Shown piece by piece: positions 1 to 9,890 of a DNA stretch of 64,000 nt. The translations under genes were made by a program, and so were the position numbers. Origin of the DNA: Gammaproteobacteria bacterium (GTDB lineage Bacteria > Pseudomonadota > Gammaproteobacteria > Pseudomonadales > Azotimanducaceae); assembly GCA_028824555.1 (NCBI GenBank), contig JAPPDJ010000139.1, positions 1-64,000 of the forward strand, read 5' to 3'. The notes under the pieces are model-generated. The model ran no database searches. It saw only the letters and a program-made list of their open reading frames with translations, and was not told the origin of the DNA. Each line of letters opens with the position of its first letter. The stretch's first letter is position 1.

Positions 1-67
1 AGTACTGCACAGCCACAGCGAGTGGATCGTCGTCCGCAGTAGGGCATTCATGAATAATCCGGGCTCG
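1..67 (+). repeat. Right end of a degenerate third copy of palindromic repeat family R1, truncated by the window edge
   Basis: actgcacagccacagcgagtggatcgtcgtccgcagtag...ccgggct resembles the right part of the copies ending at 12688 and 13944. Confidence 0.7.
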
Positions 68-76
68 GGCAGAGCG

Positions 77-1336
77 CTAGCCAATCAACCCCACCACCAC
101 CCCGGTCAGGCAAGCCACGAGCGTTCCGGAAACGATCGAGCGTGGCGCCAGCGCCAGCATTTCGCCGCGCCGATCGGGCACCAAGGCGCCGATGCCGCCG
201 ATCAGGATGCCGACGCTGCCGAAGTTGGCGAATCCGCACAGGGCATAGGTAAGGATCAGGCGGGACTCTGGCGCCAGGGTTCCGGCAATGGCGGCGAAGT
301 CGAAATAGGCGAAGAGCTCGTTCAGGATCACCTTGGTGCCGAGCAGTGCGCCAGCCTCAGGCGCGTCCTGCCAGGGAATCCCCATGCTCCACGCCAGCGG
401 CGCGAGCACCCAGCCGAGGATGCGCTGTGCCGTCAGCGGCTCGCCAAGCACTTCGAACTGGCCGAGCACATGGTTGACGAGCGCCACCAAGGCCACCAGC
501 ACGATGACGGTCGAGGCGACATAGGCGACGAGCCGCAGCCCGTCCATGGTGCCGCGCGAGATCGCGTCCATCATGTTGTCGTACTTGAGCGAGTCGGCGA
601 TGTCTCCGGCTGTGGCCTCCTGGGTTTCGGGAATCATGATGCGAGCGATCACCACCGCCCCGACAACGCTCATGATCGAAGCGACGAAGATGTGCCCCAG
701 GGCGCCATCGAGCACGGGCCCGAGAATGGTCGCGTACACCACCATGATGGAGCCGGCAACGGTGGACATGCCGCAGGTCATCACCACGAAGAACTCCGAG
801 CGCGACAGGTGGTTGAGATAGGCGCGAATCGCCAGCGGCGCCTCCACCATGCCGAGGAATACGCTCGACGCCGCAGCCACGCCCACAGCACCGCCCACCC
901 GCAAGGCGCGGCGCAGGGCCCAGGCAAAGCCACGAATCACGAGCGGCAACACGCGCCAGTACCAGAGGATTGCTACCACAACGCTGAACACCAGGATCTG
1001 CGGCAACACCCGAAAGGCGAAGATCACCGGCATGGACCGTTCCGGGTAAAACGGATGCGTGTCGCTGCCGAGATAGCCGAACACGAGCTCGGTCCCGGCC
1101 ATCGTGGCACGGTCGAGTGCCACGACCAGCGCATTCAAGAGCAGAATCGAGTCGGAGATGAGCGGCACCTTCAGGAGCACGAAGCCCACGGCAAACAGCA
1201 GCGCCGAACCCACTGCCACCTCCAGCACGCGCACTTCCCGCCGCCGCTCGGAGAAGAGCCACGCCAGCCCAAGAATGACCACCAGACCCACAAGCCCCTG
1301 CACCGTCCCCCCAGACGGGCACCAGGCCCGCGACAC
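77..1336 (-). CDS. NupC-type concentrative nucleoside transporter
   Basis: 419 aa polytopic protein; LLKVPLISDSILLLNALVVALDRAT, GGAVGVAAASSVFLGMVEAPLAIRAYL, MTCGMSTVAGSIMVVYA are typical CNT motifs. Confidence 0.9.
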   Translation of the reverse strand: MSRAWCPSGGTVQGLVGLVVILGLAWLFSERRREVRVLEVAVGSALLFAVGFVLLKVPLISDSILLLNALVVALDRATMAGTELVFGYLGSDTHPFYPERSMPVIFAFRVLPQILVFSVVVAILWYWRVLPLVIRGFAWALRRALRVGGAVGVAAASSVFLGMVEAPLAIRAYLNHLSRSEFFVVMTCGMSTVAGSIMVVYATILGPVLDGALGHIFVASIMSVVGAVVIARIMIPETQEATAGDIADSLKYDNMMDAISRGTMDGLRLVAYVASTVIVLVALVALVNHVLGQFEVLGEPLTAQRILGWVLAPLAWSMGIPWQDAPEAGALLGTKVILNELFAYFDFAAIAGTLAPESRLILTYALCGFANFGSVGILIGGIGALVPDRRGEMLALAPRSIVSGTLVACLTGVVVGLIG

Positions 1337-1477
1337 GGAAACACCGCAATGTACAGGCTGCGCCCCGATGCGTCATCAACGCGCCCAATGCCGCCCGGCG
1401 CTTCGCATTCGGCGTGCGCCGACTCGCTGTCGGCCGAGCCACCCACTCCTTGAACGTTGGCCTGCTACCATCGCCGC

Positions 1478-2416
1478 ATGGCACGCATATTGGTGACCGG
1501 CACACTCGCCATCGACTACGCCGCCAAGTACCCGCGCACCTTCGCCGGCTTGCCCCGCCATGACGGCATCAATCTCTCGATTCACTTGAGCCAGATTCGG
1601 CGCGACTTTGGCGGCTGCGCCATGAACATCGCCTACAGCCTTGCCCTGCTGGGCCAGCAGCCGTCGCCGTTCGCTTTCGTAGGGGCCGACTACGAGCCGG
1701 ATTTCGCCGGCCACCTGCGGACACTGGGAATGGACACGAGCGGCATCACGATGCTGGAGGAAGCCCACTCGTCGCACGCATTCGTCATCACCGACGCAAA
1801 CCAGAACCAGTTCACAGGCTTCTACCCCGGCCCGGCACGGAGCCACGACTTCCTGCCTCGACTGCACGAGTTTGCCGAGCGCGGCTTTGACTACGCCGTG
1901 CTGGCCCCGGACGTGCCCGAGAACATGGTCGATGCGGCCCGGGTGATGGTCGAGCTCGGCATCCCCTTCCTCTGTGACCCGGGGCAGGGCCTCACCGACT
2001 TCCAGCCGAGCGACAGCCAACGGCTGACCGAGCTGTCCTCGAGCGTCATCCTGAACGAATACGAGCACCGCACGCTGCAAGGCCACGTGGGCGGAGCGCT
2101 CGCCAAGCTCGATTGTCTGATCGTCACGTTGGGGAGTGCGGGCGCCCTATGGTTCGAGCGCGGGCATGAGGCCGGACGGGTGCCGGTGGTGAACGTCGAC
2201 GACGTTACGGACCCCACGGGCTGCGGCGATGCCTTCCGCGCTGGATTCGTGGATGCCCGCCTGCGCGGTGCCGAGATGCAGGGTGCAATGCGCGCCGGCG
2301 CCTTGACCGCGGCCATCAGCCTGACGGCGCCTGGGCCGCAACGGCATACTTTCGGCGATTACGCGGCACGCTACGCGGGCGCCTGGGGGGAACGTCCGGC
2401 GTGGCTGCCGCGGTGA
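1478..2416 (+). CDS. PfkB-family carbohydrate/adenosine kinase
   Basis: GGCAMNIAYSLALLGQ N-terminal and DPTGCGDAFRAGF C-terminal PfkB signatures. Confidence 0.9.
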   Translation: MARILVTGTLAIDYAAKYPRTFAGLPRHDGINLSIHLSQIRRDFGGCAMNIAYSLALLGQQPSPFAFVGADYEPDFAGHLRTLGMDTSGITMLEEAHSSHAFVITDANQNQFTGFYPGPARSHDFLPRLHEFAERGFDYAVLAPDVPENMVDAARVMVELGIPFLCDPGQGLTDFQPSDSQRLTELSSSVILNEYEHRTLQGHVGGALAKLDCLIVTLGSAGALWFERGHEAGRVPVVNVDDVTDPTGCGDAFRAGFVDARLRGAEMQGAMRAGALTAAISLTAPGPQRHTFGDYAARYAGAWGERPAWLPR

Positions 2417-3060
2417 GCGATTGCGGCCGCGTCATTCTCTTGAACGGTACGTCCAGCGCCGGCAAGACGACGGTGGCACGGATGATCCAGCAACTGCGCC
2501 CGGAACCCATCCAGCACATCGCGCTTGACCAGTTCCGTGACGGCTTGCCGGACCGGTTCCGCGGCCTGAACTCCCCTGACGGAACGCCAGGAGCTCGCGG
2601 CCTAAACGTAGTGCCGATACAGGCGCCGGGAGGACCCGGCGGGCCCGAGTTGTCCGGCACGGCGATCCGCTTCGGCGACGTGGGCCTCAGAATGCTCACC
2701 GGGATGCGTCAAGCCATCGCCGCGTTCGCCAGGGCTGGCAACGATGTGGTCGTGGACGACATGCGACTCGACCCCAACTACCTCAGCGACTATCTAACGG
2801 CCCTGGCCGGCATCGACGTGATCTTCGCCGCCATCCACTGCGATTCTGCCACCCTCAACCAACGCGAAACCGAACGCCCAGGCCGCTTCCCCGGCACCGC
2901 CGTCCTGCACGCGCATAGCGTCCATGCAGGATGCATCTACGACGTAGAAGTGAACACTGGCACCACCTCCCCCCGCCAATGCGCCGAAGCCATCCTCGCC
3001 GCCGAACGAACTCCTCCCGAGCCCGGCGCGTTCGAGACGCTTGGGGCACACAAGTCCTAA
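2401..3060 (+). CDS. Chloramphenicol phosphotransferase-like P-loop kinase
   Basis: VILLNGTSSAGKTTVARMIQ P-loop; DVVVDDMRLDPNYL; overall CPT-like length and layout. Confidence 0.75.
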   Translation: MAAAVSDCGRVILLNGTSSAGKTTVARMIQQLRPEPIQHIALDQFRDGLPDRFRGLNSPDGTPGARGLNVVPIQAPGGPGGPELSGTAIRFGDVGLRMLTGMRQAIAAFARAGNDVVVDDMRLDPNYLSDYLTALAGIDVIFAAIHCDSATLNQRETERPGRFPGTAVLHAHSVHAGCIYDVEVNTGTTSPRQCAEAILAAERTPPEPGAFETLGAHKS

Positions 3061-6000
3061 TGCGCCATTTGGCCATCGACCTAGAAGTCAGCAAGCGAAC
3101 CGAGCGGATCGTTGCCTTCGCCGCGGTCGATTCCAAAGGCGCATCTGTTGTACGCACGAGGCTCGAGCGCGGAGAGCTCTACGGTGCCTTGCAAGAACTC
3201 GACCGCTTCGCTGCAGCAGCCGAGGTCATCTTGGGGCACAACCTGATTCACTTCGACTTGCCGCATCTGCGGGCCGCGGCACCCGATCTTCGGCTGCTGC
3301 GTCGTCCGGCTCTGGACACGCTCATGCTAAGTCCGCTCGCGTTTCCGAAAAACCCCTACCACCGCCTGATCAAGCATGACCGGGATGGCGACCTGATCCG
3401 TGAACGGCGAAGTGATCCTGAGTACGACGCCCGGCTCTCGCTAGATCTATTCGAGGACGAACGCGCCGCACTAGGCAGAGCCGAACCAGATCGATTGCTC
3501 GCCTGGCATTGGTTGACTTCTGGAGAGCGCGACTGTGCGGCATTTGATGGGCTGTTCAGGGAACTGCGAGGGTCGGCGCGGCCCACGGGCGAGGAAGCGA
3601 AGCAGGCCATCGATCGATTGCTGGCCGGGAAGGCCTGCACCACTCGAGGCAGCGCCATCGTCTCCCGCGCCCGGGGCTGGCCTTTCGCCTATGTGCTGGC
3701 ATGGCTTTCCGTGGCAGGCGCAAACTCCGTGATGCCACCTTGGGTGCGACACCAGTTCCCTAAAGCCGGCGAGTTGTTGGCCGAACTGCGCGACCGCGCC
3801 TGCAACGCAAACGATTGCGGCTGGTGTCGGGAAATGCATGATGCCCGCCATGAACTGCGTCGCTGGTTTGGCTTCAAGGACTTCCGCGACGAACCCGCTA
3901 TGCCTGACGGCAGTGGGTCGATGCAGCGAGCCATCGTCGAGCGGGCGATGGCCGGCGGTCATGTGTTGGGCCTTCTGCCCACCGGCGGCGGCAAGTCCTT
4001 GTGCTACCAAGTGCCAGCCCTGTCGCGGTACCACAAAACCGGAGCACTCACCGTCGTCATATCGCCCTTAGTCGCCCTCATGGCGGACCAAGTCGCCGGA
4101 TTGCAGAACATGGGCATCGGCTCCGTGGTCACGGTCAACGGCATGTTGTCCATGCCGGAACGGTCGGACGCCCTCGACCGCATCCGGCTTGGCGACGCGG
4201 CAATCGTCCTGACTTCGCCCGAGCAACTCCGCAACCCAGGGGTTGTGCGAGCAATCCAGCAACGCGAAATCGGCTCCTGGGTTCTCGACGAAGCACACTG
4301 CCTGTCGAGTTGGGGGCACGACTTCCGCCCTGACTACCGTTACGTGGGCCGATTCATCCGAGAGCACTCGGGCGAGCGACCCGCGCCCATCATCTGCCTA
4401 ACCGCGACCGCGAAGCCGGCGGTTCGGGAAGACATCGTGCGCCACTTCCGCGAAGAGGTAGGCATTGAACTCGAGGTATTCGACGGCGGAGCGCGGCGGG
4501 ACAACCTGACCTTCGAGGTTGTTCCGACAAGCCCGGCGGAGAAGTTCGCCCACATCGACGACCTGCTTCACCACCACTTGCCGGCAGATACCGACGGCGG
4601 CGCCATCGTTTATTGCTCGACGCGGAGGCGGTGCGAGGAAGTCGCCGACTACCTCGTCGCCAAGCATCGGTCGGCGGCGTACTTCCACGCGGGTCTTCAG
4701 CCAGAACGCAAGAAGCAAGTACAGGAAGATTTCATCGAGGGGCGGCTCGCCGTAATCGTCGCCACCAATGCCTTTGGCATGGGCGTGGACAAGCCCGATG
4801 TGCGGCTGGTGGTTCACGCCGACATTCCGGGTTCGCTGGAGAACTACCTTCAAGAAGCGGGCCGCGCGGGCCGTGACGCCAAGGCCGCCAGTTGCGTGCT
4901 GCTCTACACGGCAGATGACGTGGAGCGTCAGTTCGGGCTCGCCGCACGATCGCGGCTTACGCGGTCCGAGATCGACGGCATCTGCCGTGCATTGCGAAAC
5001 CTGAAGCGAAAGAATGACCGCAGCCGTCGCGGCCAGAGCGAAGTGGTCGCAACGCCGGGGGAAATCCTGCTTGAAGACGATGAACACGCCTTCGCGCGCG
5101 ACTCCCACACCGATGACACGCGCATCAAGACGGCAATCGCCTGGCTCGAAGACGCCCGCCTCGTGCAGCGCGACGAGAACCGCGCGGAAGTATTCGCGTC
5201 TTCGCTGCTCGTCAGCACACTTGACGAAGCCAAGCAGCGCCTCACCAAGATCGACGAACGCCAGCGTCCGCCCTTGGTCAGGATTGTCGAAAGGCTCATC
5301 AACGCCCCCATCGACGAGGGCGTCTCAACGGACGAACTGATCTCCCTGTCGGGCTTGACTCGCAATGGCGTTCGCAACGCGCTCCACGATCTTGAGCAAC
5401 TCGGCATTGCCAACAACGACACGACCCTAACCGCCTACATCCACGAGGGCATCGAAGGTTCGTCGCTCAGACGGCTCGAAGGCGCAATCGGACTCGAACA
5501 GGCGCTCGTCGGTCTCCTTCGGGAGTCGGCGCCCGACCTTGACGCCAAGGCAGCGGCTGCCACGTTGCACTTGCGGCCCGTCACCCAGGCGCTCAAGGAC
5601 GACGGCCACGAAGGAGCGCTGCCGCTCAAGGTGTTGCGCCTGCTCCGCAGCATCAGCATGGACGGTCGCGGCGACGATGGACCAGGCAGCATCGACCTGC
5701 GTCAGCAAGACCGCGATCAGGTCAGCGTGAAGCTCAACCGCGACTGGCCTAACCTCCTTGAAACAGCGCGCCGGCGCCGCTCGGCAGCAGGGGTGCTGTT
5801 GCAGCACCTGCGGGAGCAGCTAAAGCCGGGCGTCCAAGCTGCGGACATCTTGGTCGAGACCACCTTGGGCAAGCTCCTCGCGTCCATCGAGTCAGACCTC
5901 GAGATCCGAAGCTGGGTAAAGGACACTCGCAAGCTCTTGGACCGCGCCCTACTCTGGCTGCACGAGCAAGAGATCATCCGCCTCAACAAGGGCCTTGCGG

Positions 6001-8186
6001 TGTTTCGCCCGGCCATGACCATTCGCGTCGAAAACACGCGACGACGCTTCGGTCGGACGGACTTCGCGCCGCTGGACCTGCACTACCGGGAACAGGTTCT
6101 GCAAATCCACGTCATGGAGGAGTTCGTCAATCGAGGGCTTGACGCGATCGCCGAGGCCCTACGACTGGCGATGGATTACTTCATCCTCGACCGGGACGAA
6201 TTCCTTAAGCGCTGGCTGCCGGAGCGCAAGGACCTAGCGCGACAGACGACGCCCGAATCTTGGCGCACCATCGTCGAGAGTCTGAATAACCCGGCGCAAC
6301 GGCGCATCGTCGCCGACGACCGCCAGCAGACCAACGTCCTCGTCCTCGCCGGGCCGGGCTCCGGCAAGACCCGTGTGCTGGTGCATCGGATTGCCTATCT
6401 GTTGCGAGTGCGCCGCGAGGATCCCCGCAGCATCCTCGCGCTCGCTTACAACCGCCACGCCGCCGTCGAGATTCGCCGTCGGCTGAACGAACTCGTTGGC
6501 GCGGACTCCCGCGGCGTCACGGTCTTGACCTGCCACGGCATGGCGCTGCGTCTGACCGGCACGCACCTCGCCACTCGACCGCCGCTCGCCGACAACGACT
6601 TCGCCGAACTCCTACAGGAGGCGACCGCTCTGTTGCGCGGCGAGGGATTGCCGCAAGAAGAGGCAGACGAGCAGCGCGAGCAGCTGCTTGCGGGCTTCCG
6701 CTGGATTCTTGTGGACGAGTATCAGGACGTGGACGAGGAGCAGTATCAACTGATTTCCGCCCTGGCCGGCCGCACACTGAGCGATGGCGAACGCAAGCTG
6801 ACGCTGTTCGCCGTGGGCGACGACGACCAGAACATCTACTCCTATGCGGGCGCCTCGGTGAAGTACCTCCGACAGTTCGAGGAGGACTACAAAGCGCGCA
6901 CCGTGTACCTCACCGACAACTACCGTTCGACCGCGCACATCATTGACGCCGCGAATGCATGGATCGCGGTGGCCCAGGAACGAATGAAGATAGACCATCC
7001 CATTGTGATCGACCGCTCGCGGCGCAGGGAGCCAAGGGGCGGGCAATGGGAATCGCGCGACACAGTGTGTCGCGGCCGGGTGCAGGTGCTGCGGGTGCGC
7101 GGCGACAACCGTTCCCAGGCAATGGCGGCCTTGGCGGAACTGCGCCGCCTGGCAGAGCTTATGCGCGAATGGGATTGGCGAAGATGCGCGGTGATCGCCC
7201 GCACCTGGCACCAACTCGACCCGCTGCGCAGCCTTTGCGAACGTGACGCCATCCCGGTGCAGGTGGCGCGAGACGATGTGCGTTTTTTCTGGCGCCTGCG
7301 CGAAGTAAGAAGGCTGCGCGACTGGCTCGGGACGCTTACCCGCGGGCTGGTTGATGGCCACGCATTGCGATCCTGGCTCGCCGAGCAGCGAAGCGGAGAG
7401 TGGTCGGACGTGTTGGCGGAAGCCATCGACGAATACCTGCTGGAGACCGGCGGCGCCGAAACCTCCGTGCAGGCGTTCAACGCCTGGCTTGCCGAATGGG
7501 GCCGGGAATTGCGGCGGCGTCAGACTGGCCTTTTGCTGCTCACGGCGCATCGGGCCAAGGGGCTGGAATTCGACCATGTGGTGATTCTCGACGGCGGCTG
7601 GGGCATGGATGAAACCGGCTACGAAGCACGCCCATCGGACGACGTGTTGCGGCTCTACTACGTCGCCATGACCCGCGCACGCGAGACACTGACGCTTCTG
7701 CGATCCGTGGCATCCACGGAAGGCGAACTTCGAGACGCACCTTGGCCGGCGCATCGCGGCCGCGACTACTGGTCCCAGGACCTGCCCGCACTCATGGCCC
7801 GTGACCATCTCATTCGCACGGCACCGCCACCGGAGTTGGACGTTCGCTACGAGCCGCTGCAACTCAAAGACGTTGACATAGGATTCGCCGGTCAGTTCGG
7901 TTCGAAGCATCCAGCACACCGAGCCATCGGGAGCTTGCGCACCGGAGACGCTCTCGAAGTTCGCGCCACCGACCGCAGTTGGCTGGTCGCCGACAGCAGC
8001 GGCCAAGTTGTGGGACAACTCGCCCGCGACTACCACCCACCGCCTGGCCTATGCCGCGCCCGCGTCCACGCGATCGTCACCTGGGACAAGGCCGATGGCA
8101 CCCCAACCCAACAGGCCCGTGCGCTGCGAGACTCCTGGGAAGTCGTCCTGCCTGAACTGATCTACAACACACGGAACATCCCCTAA
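3060..8186 (+). CDS. DnaQ-like exonuclease - RecQ helicase - UvrD/Rep-type SF1 helicase fusion
   Basis: N-term LAIDLE and GHNLIHFDLPHL (DEDD exonuclease); RecQ LLPTGGGKSLCYQVPAL, LDEAHCLSSWGHDFRPDY, QEAGRAGRD; UvrD VLAGPGSGKTRVLVHRI, LVDEYQDVDEEQ, GDDDQNIYSYAGA, LLTAHRAKGLEFDHVVI, LYYVAMTRARETL. Start ATG overlaps the upstream stop (TAATG). Confidence 0.93.
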   Translation: MRHLAIDLEVSKRTERIVAFAAVDSKGASVVRTRLERGELYGALQELDRFAAAAEVILGHNLIHFDLPHLRAAAPDLRLLRRPALDTLMLSPLAFPKNPYHRLIKHDRDGDLIRERRSDPEYDARLSLDLFEDERAALGRAEPDRLLAWHWLTSGERDCAAFDGLFRELRGSARPTGEEAKQAIDRLLAGKACTTRGSAIVSRARGWPFAYVLAWLSVAGANSVMPPWVRHQFPKAGELLAELRDRACNANDCGWCREMHDARHELRRWFGFKDFRDEPAMPDGSGSMQRAIVERAMAGGHVLGLLPTGGGKSLCYQVPALSRYHKTGALTVVISPLVALMADQVAGLQNMGIGSVVTVNGMLSMPERSDALDRIRLGDAAIVLTSPEQLRNPGVVRAIQQREIGSWVLDEAHCLSSWGHDFRPDYRYVGRFIREHSGERPAPIICLTATAKPAVREDIVRHFREEVGIELEVFDGGARRDNLTFEVVPTSPAEKFAHIDDLLHHHLPADTDGGAIVYCSTRRRCEEVADYLVAKHRSAAYFHAGLQPERKKQVQEDFIEGRLAVIVATNAFGMGVDKPDVRLVVHADIPGSLENYLQEAGRAGRDAKAASCVLLYTADDVERQFGLAARSRLTRSEIDGICRALRNLKRKNDRSRRGQSEVVATPGEILLEDDEHAFARDSHTDDTRIKTAIAWLEDARLVQRDENRAEVFASSLLVSTLDEAKQRLTKIDERQRPPLVRIVERLINAPIDEGVSTDELISLSGLTRNGVRNALHDLEQLGIANNDTTLTAYIHEGIEGSSLRRLEGAIGLEQALVGLLRESAPDLDAKAAAATLHLRPVTQALKDDGHEGALPLKVLRLLRSISMDGRGDDGPGSIDLRQQDRDQVSVKLNRDWPNLLETARRRRSAAGVLLQHLREQLKPGVQAADILVETTLGKLLASIESDLEIRSWVKDTRKLLDRALLWLHEQEIIRLNKGLAVFRPAMTIRVENTRRRFGRTDFAPLDLHYREQVLQIHVMEEFVNRGLDAIAEALRLAMDYFILDRDEFLKRWLPERKDLARQTTPESWRTIVESLNNPAQRRIVADDRQQTNVLVLAGPGSGKTRVLVHRIAYLLRVRREDPRSILALAYNRHAAVEIRRRLNELVGADSRGVTVLTCHGMALRLTGTHLATRPPLADNDFAELLQEATALLRGEGLPQEEADEQREQLLAGFRWILVDEYQDVDEEQYQLISALAGRTLSDGERKLTLFAVGDDDQNIYSYAGASVKYLRQFEEDYKARTVYLTDNYRSTAHIIDAANAWIAVAQERMKIDHPIVIDRSRRREPRGGQWESRDTVCRGRVQVLRVRGDNRSQAMAALAELRRLAELMREWDWRRCAVIARTWHQLDPLRSLCERDAIPVQVARDDVRFFWRLREVRRLRDWLGTLTRGLVDGHALRSWLAEQRSGEWSDVLAEAIDEYLLETGGAETSVQAFNAWLAEWGRELRRRQTGLLLLTAHRAKGLEFDHVVILDGGWGMDETGYEARPSDDVLRLYYVAMTRARETLTLLRSVASTEGELRDAPWPAHRGRDYWSQDLPALMARDHLIRTAPPPELDVRYEPLQLKDVDIGFAGQFGSKHPAHRAIGSLRTGDALEVRATDRSWLVADSSGQVVGQLARDYHPPPGLCRARVHAIVTWDKADGTPTQQARALRDSWEVVLPELIYNTRNIP

Positions 8187-8214
8187 CGCCTCGATAGCGT
8201 CCCCGTTCCTATCA

Positions 8215-8275
8215 CTCCCCCCTTTTGCGGGGGAGCCGAAGAAGCCCTCTTCGCTTCTTCGGAGGTGGTAGGACC
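8215..8275. terminator. Candidate convergent terminator hairpins
   Basis: ctccccccttttgcgggggag and ccgaagaagccctcttcgcttcttcgg inverted repeats between convergent genes. Confidence 0.45.
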
Positions 8276-8303
8276 CAAAGCGGGGACAAGGACGAAGGAT
8301 CGG

Positions 8304-8936
8304 CTAGGCCATACCGGTCGGCGGTGCCAGTCCCAGCCGGTGCGCCACGAGCGGGATCCGGTCGTTGCCGAAGTACATGTCGTCGCCGTCGATGAACATG
8401 GTCGGCGAGCCGTAGCCGCCGCGCTCGATCAACTCGTCCGTGTTGGCGCGCAGCCTTGCCTTGTAGCCGTCCGAGCGAATGGCCGCGAAGAAGGCGGTTG
8501 CGTCCAAGCCCACCTCGCTGACGATACCTTCGAGCACGTCGTCCTGCGACACGTCCGCCAACTCGCCCCAATACCTCTCGAACACCCGCCGTGCATACGG
8601 CACAAGCATGCCTTGCTCTTCGGCAAAGAACGCCCCCCGCATCGCCTTGACGCTGTTCACCGGGAACACCGGCGGCGAGCCGATGCGGATGCCGACATAG
8701 CGTGCCCAGTCGGCAAGGTCCTTCGCATAGTGCCGTGCCTTTACCGGCACGGGTTTCGCCCGCCCCTCGTACACGCTCGGGTTGACGGTGTTGAAGACGC
8801 CGCCCACCAAAAACGGCCGCCACTTGAGTTCCACCTCGCCGCTGTCGATGCCGGGCGCCAACGTACGCTGAATCTGTTCGAAGCCGAGATACGTCCACGG
8901 GCTGCTGCAATCGAAAAAGAACTCGACGGATTGCAT
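8304..8936 (-). CDS. 2-hydroxychromene-2-carboxylate isomerase / DsbA-family oxidoreductase
   Basis: VEFFFDCSSPWTYLGFEQ N-terminus and GSPTMFIDGDDMYFGNDRI C-terminal motif. Confidence 0.88.
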   Translation of the reverse strand: MQSVEFFFDCSSPWTYLGFEQIQRTLAPGIDSGEVELKWRPFLVGGVFNTVNPSVYEGRAKPVPVKARHYAKDLADWARYVGIRIGSPPVFPVNSVKAMRGAFFAEEQGMLVPYARRVFERYWGELADVSQDDVLEGIVSEVGLDATAFFAAIRSDGYKARLRANTDELIERGGYGSPTMFIDGDDMYFGNDRIPLVAHRLGLAPPTGMA

Positions 8937-8971
8937 ATGCTTCTCCCCTTACGCCGTGTGGAGGGTACACG

Positions 8972-9733
8972 ATGGCAAGTCCGCAAGACCTTGACCGCTT
9001 TGCCTCGATGATCCGCGATGCGTCGCGGATCGTCGCCTTCACCGGTGCCGGCATCAGCACCGAATCCGGCATTCCCGATTTCCGCAGCCCCGGCACGGGT
9101 CTCTGGAACAAGATGAAGCCCATCGAGTTCCAGGACTTCCTGGCGTCCGAGGATGTGCGTCAGGAGTCGTGGCGACGGCGCTTCGAGTCCCGAGACTCCA
9201 CTTGGGATGACGCCAAGCCCAACCGAGGCCATTTGGGCGTTGCGAGGCTCGTGGAACAGGGCAAGTGCATCGGCGTCATCACCCAGAACGTGGACAACCT
9301 GCATCAGGACTCCGGCATCCCGGACGACCACATCGTCGAATTGCACGGCAACTCGCGATACGCCGCCTGCCTTTCCTGCCAGGCACGCTTCGAACTCGCG
9401 GACCTCAAGGCGCAGTTCCTCGCCCGAGGCCGCATCGACCCCTGTGACCGCTGCGGCGGAATCATCAAGACTGCCACCATCTCCTTCGGCCAAGCCATGC
9501 CGGAAGAGGCGATGCAGCGCGCCCAACAGATGACCGACGCCAGCGATCTCTTCATCGTCATCGGCTCGTCGCTCGTCGTTTATCCCGCCGCCGCTTTCCC
9601 GGAGTACGCCAGCCGCCGAGGCGCCCGTCTCGTCATCCTCAACCGCGAACCGACGCCGCTCGACAACATCGCGGACCTCGCGCTGCACGAAGAGATCGGC
9701 CCAACGATGGGGTTTGTGACCGGCGTGAACTAG
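8972..9733 (+). CDS. NAD-dependent protein deacylase, SIR2 family
   Basis: FTGAGISTESGIPDFRS, TQNVDNLHQDSG, ELHGN, zinc CxxC...CxxC (ACLSCQ, DPCDRCGG), IGSSLVVYPAA. Confidence 0.93.
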   Translation: MASPQDLDRFASMIRDASRIVAFTGAGISTESGIPDFRSPGTGLWNKMKPIEFQDFLASEDVRQESWRRRFESRDSTWDDAKPNRGHLGVARLVEQGKCIGVITQNVDNLHQDSGIPDDHIVELHGNSRYAACLSCQARFELADLKAQFLARGRIDPCDRCGGIIKTATISFGQAMPEEAMQRAQQMTDASDLFIVIGSSLVVYPAAAFPEYASRRGARLVILNREPTPLDNIADLALHEEIGPTMGFVTGVN

Positions 9734-9800
9734 CGCCGCTTCGCGGCGCTCTGGCAGTTTTTCGCTAGCGCGAAAAACTGCGAAAGGAAGCTCGCTTCCT
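9733..9800. repeat. Bipartite double-hairpin element (family R4)
   Basis: gcgccgcttcgcggcgc followed by gcagtttttcgctagcgcgaaaaactgc, then aggaagctcgcttcct. Confidence 0.7.
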
Positions 9801-9837
9801 CCTTCGACTGAGTGGTTTTCTACGGCGCTTACCTCTA

Positions 9838-9882
9838 GCGCGCCCTTGCGAGCGCGTCGGCAGTCGCTTCGCAACTGTTGGC
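9838..9882. repeat. Family R4 element, imperfect
   Basis: gcgcgcccttgcgagcgcg-tcg-gcagtcgcttcgcaactg. Confidence 0.55.
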
Positions 9883-9890
9883 CTGCGCGC

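Noticed and set aside
50-1453. 467-aa plus-strand ORF rich in His/Gln/Arg
   Set aside because: Lies antisense to the convincing NupC-type gene; composition is typical of a high-GC antisense frame.
2931-3059. N-terminal extension of the helicase ORF
   Set aside because: Overlaps the CPT-like gene out of frame; exonuclease homology begins at the ATG at 3060.
2401-3060. Chloramphenicol resistance gene
   Set aside because: Only family-level resemblance to CPT; many such kinases are not resistance enzymes.
6612-8036. 474-aa minus-strand ORF
   Set aside because: Antisense to the UvrD part of the fusion, no recognisable domain.
8972-9733. SIR2 gene as part of a defence system with the helicase fusion
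   Set aside because: It has the complete zinc-binding, CobB-like sirtuin layout, is separated from the helicase by an opposite-strand gene, and looks like an ordinary deacylase.
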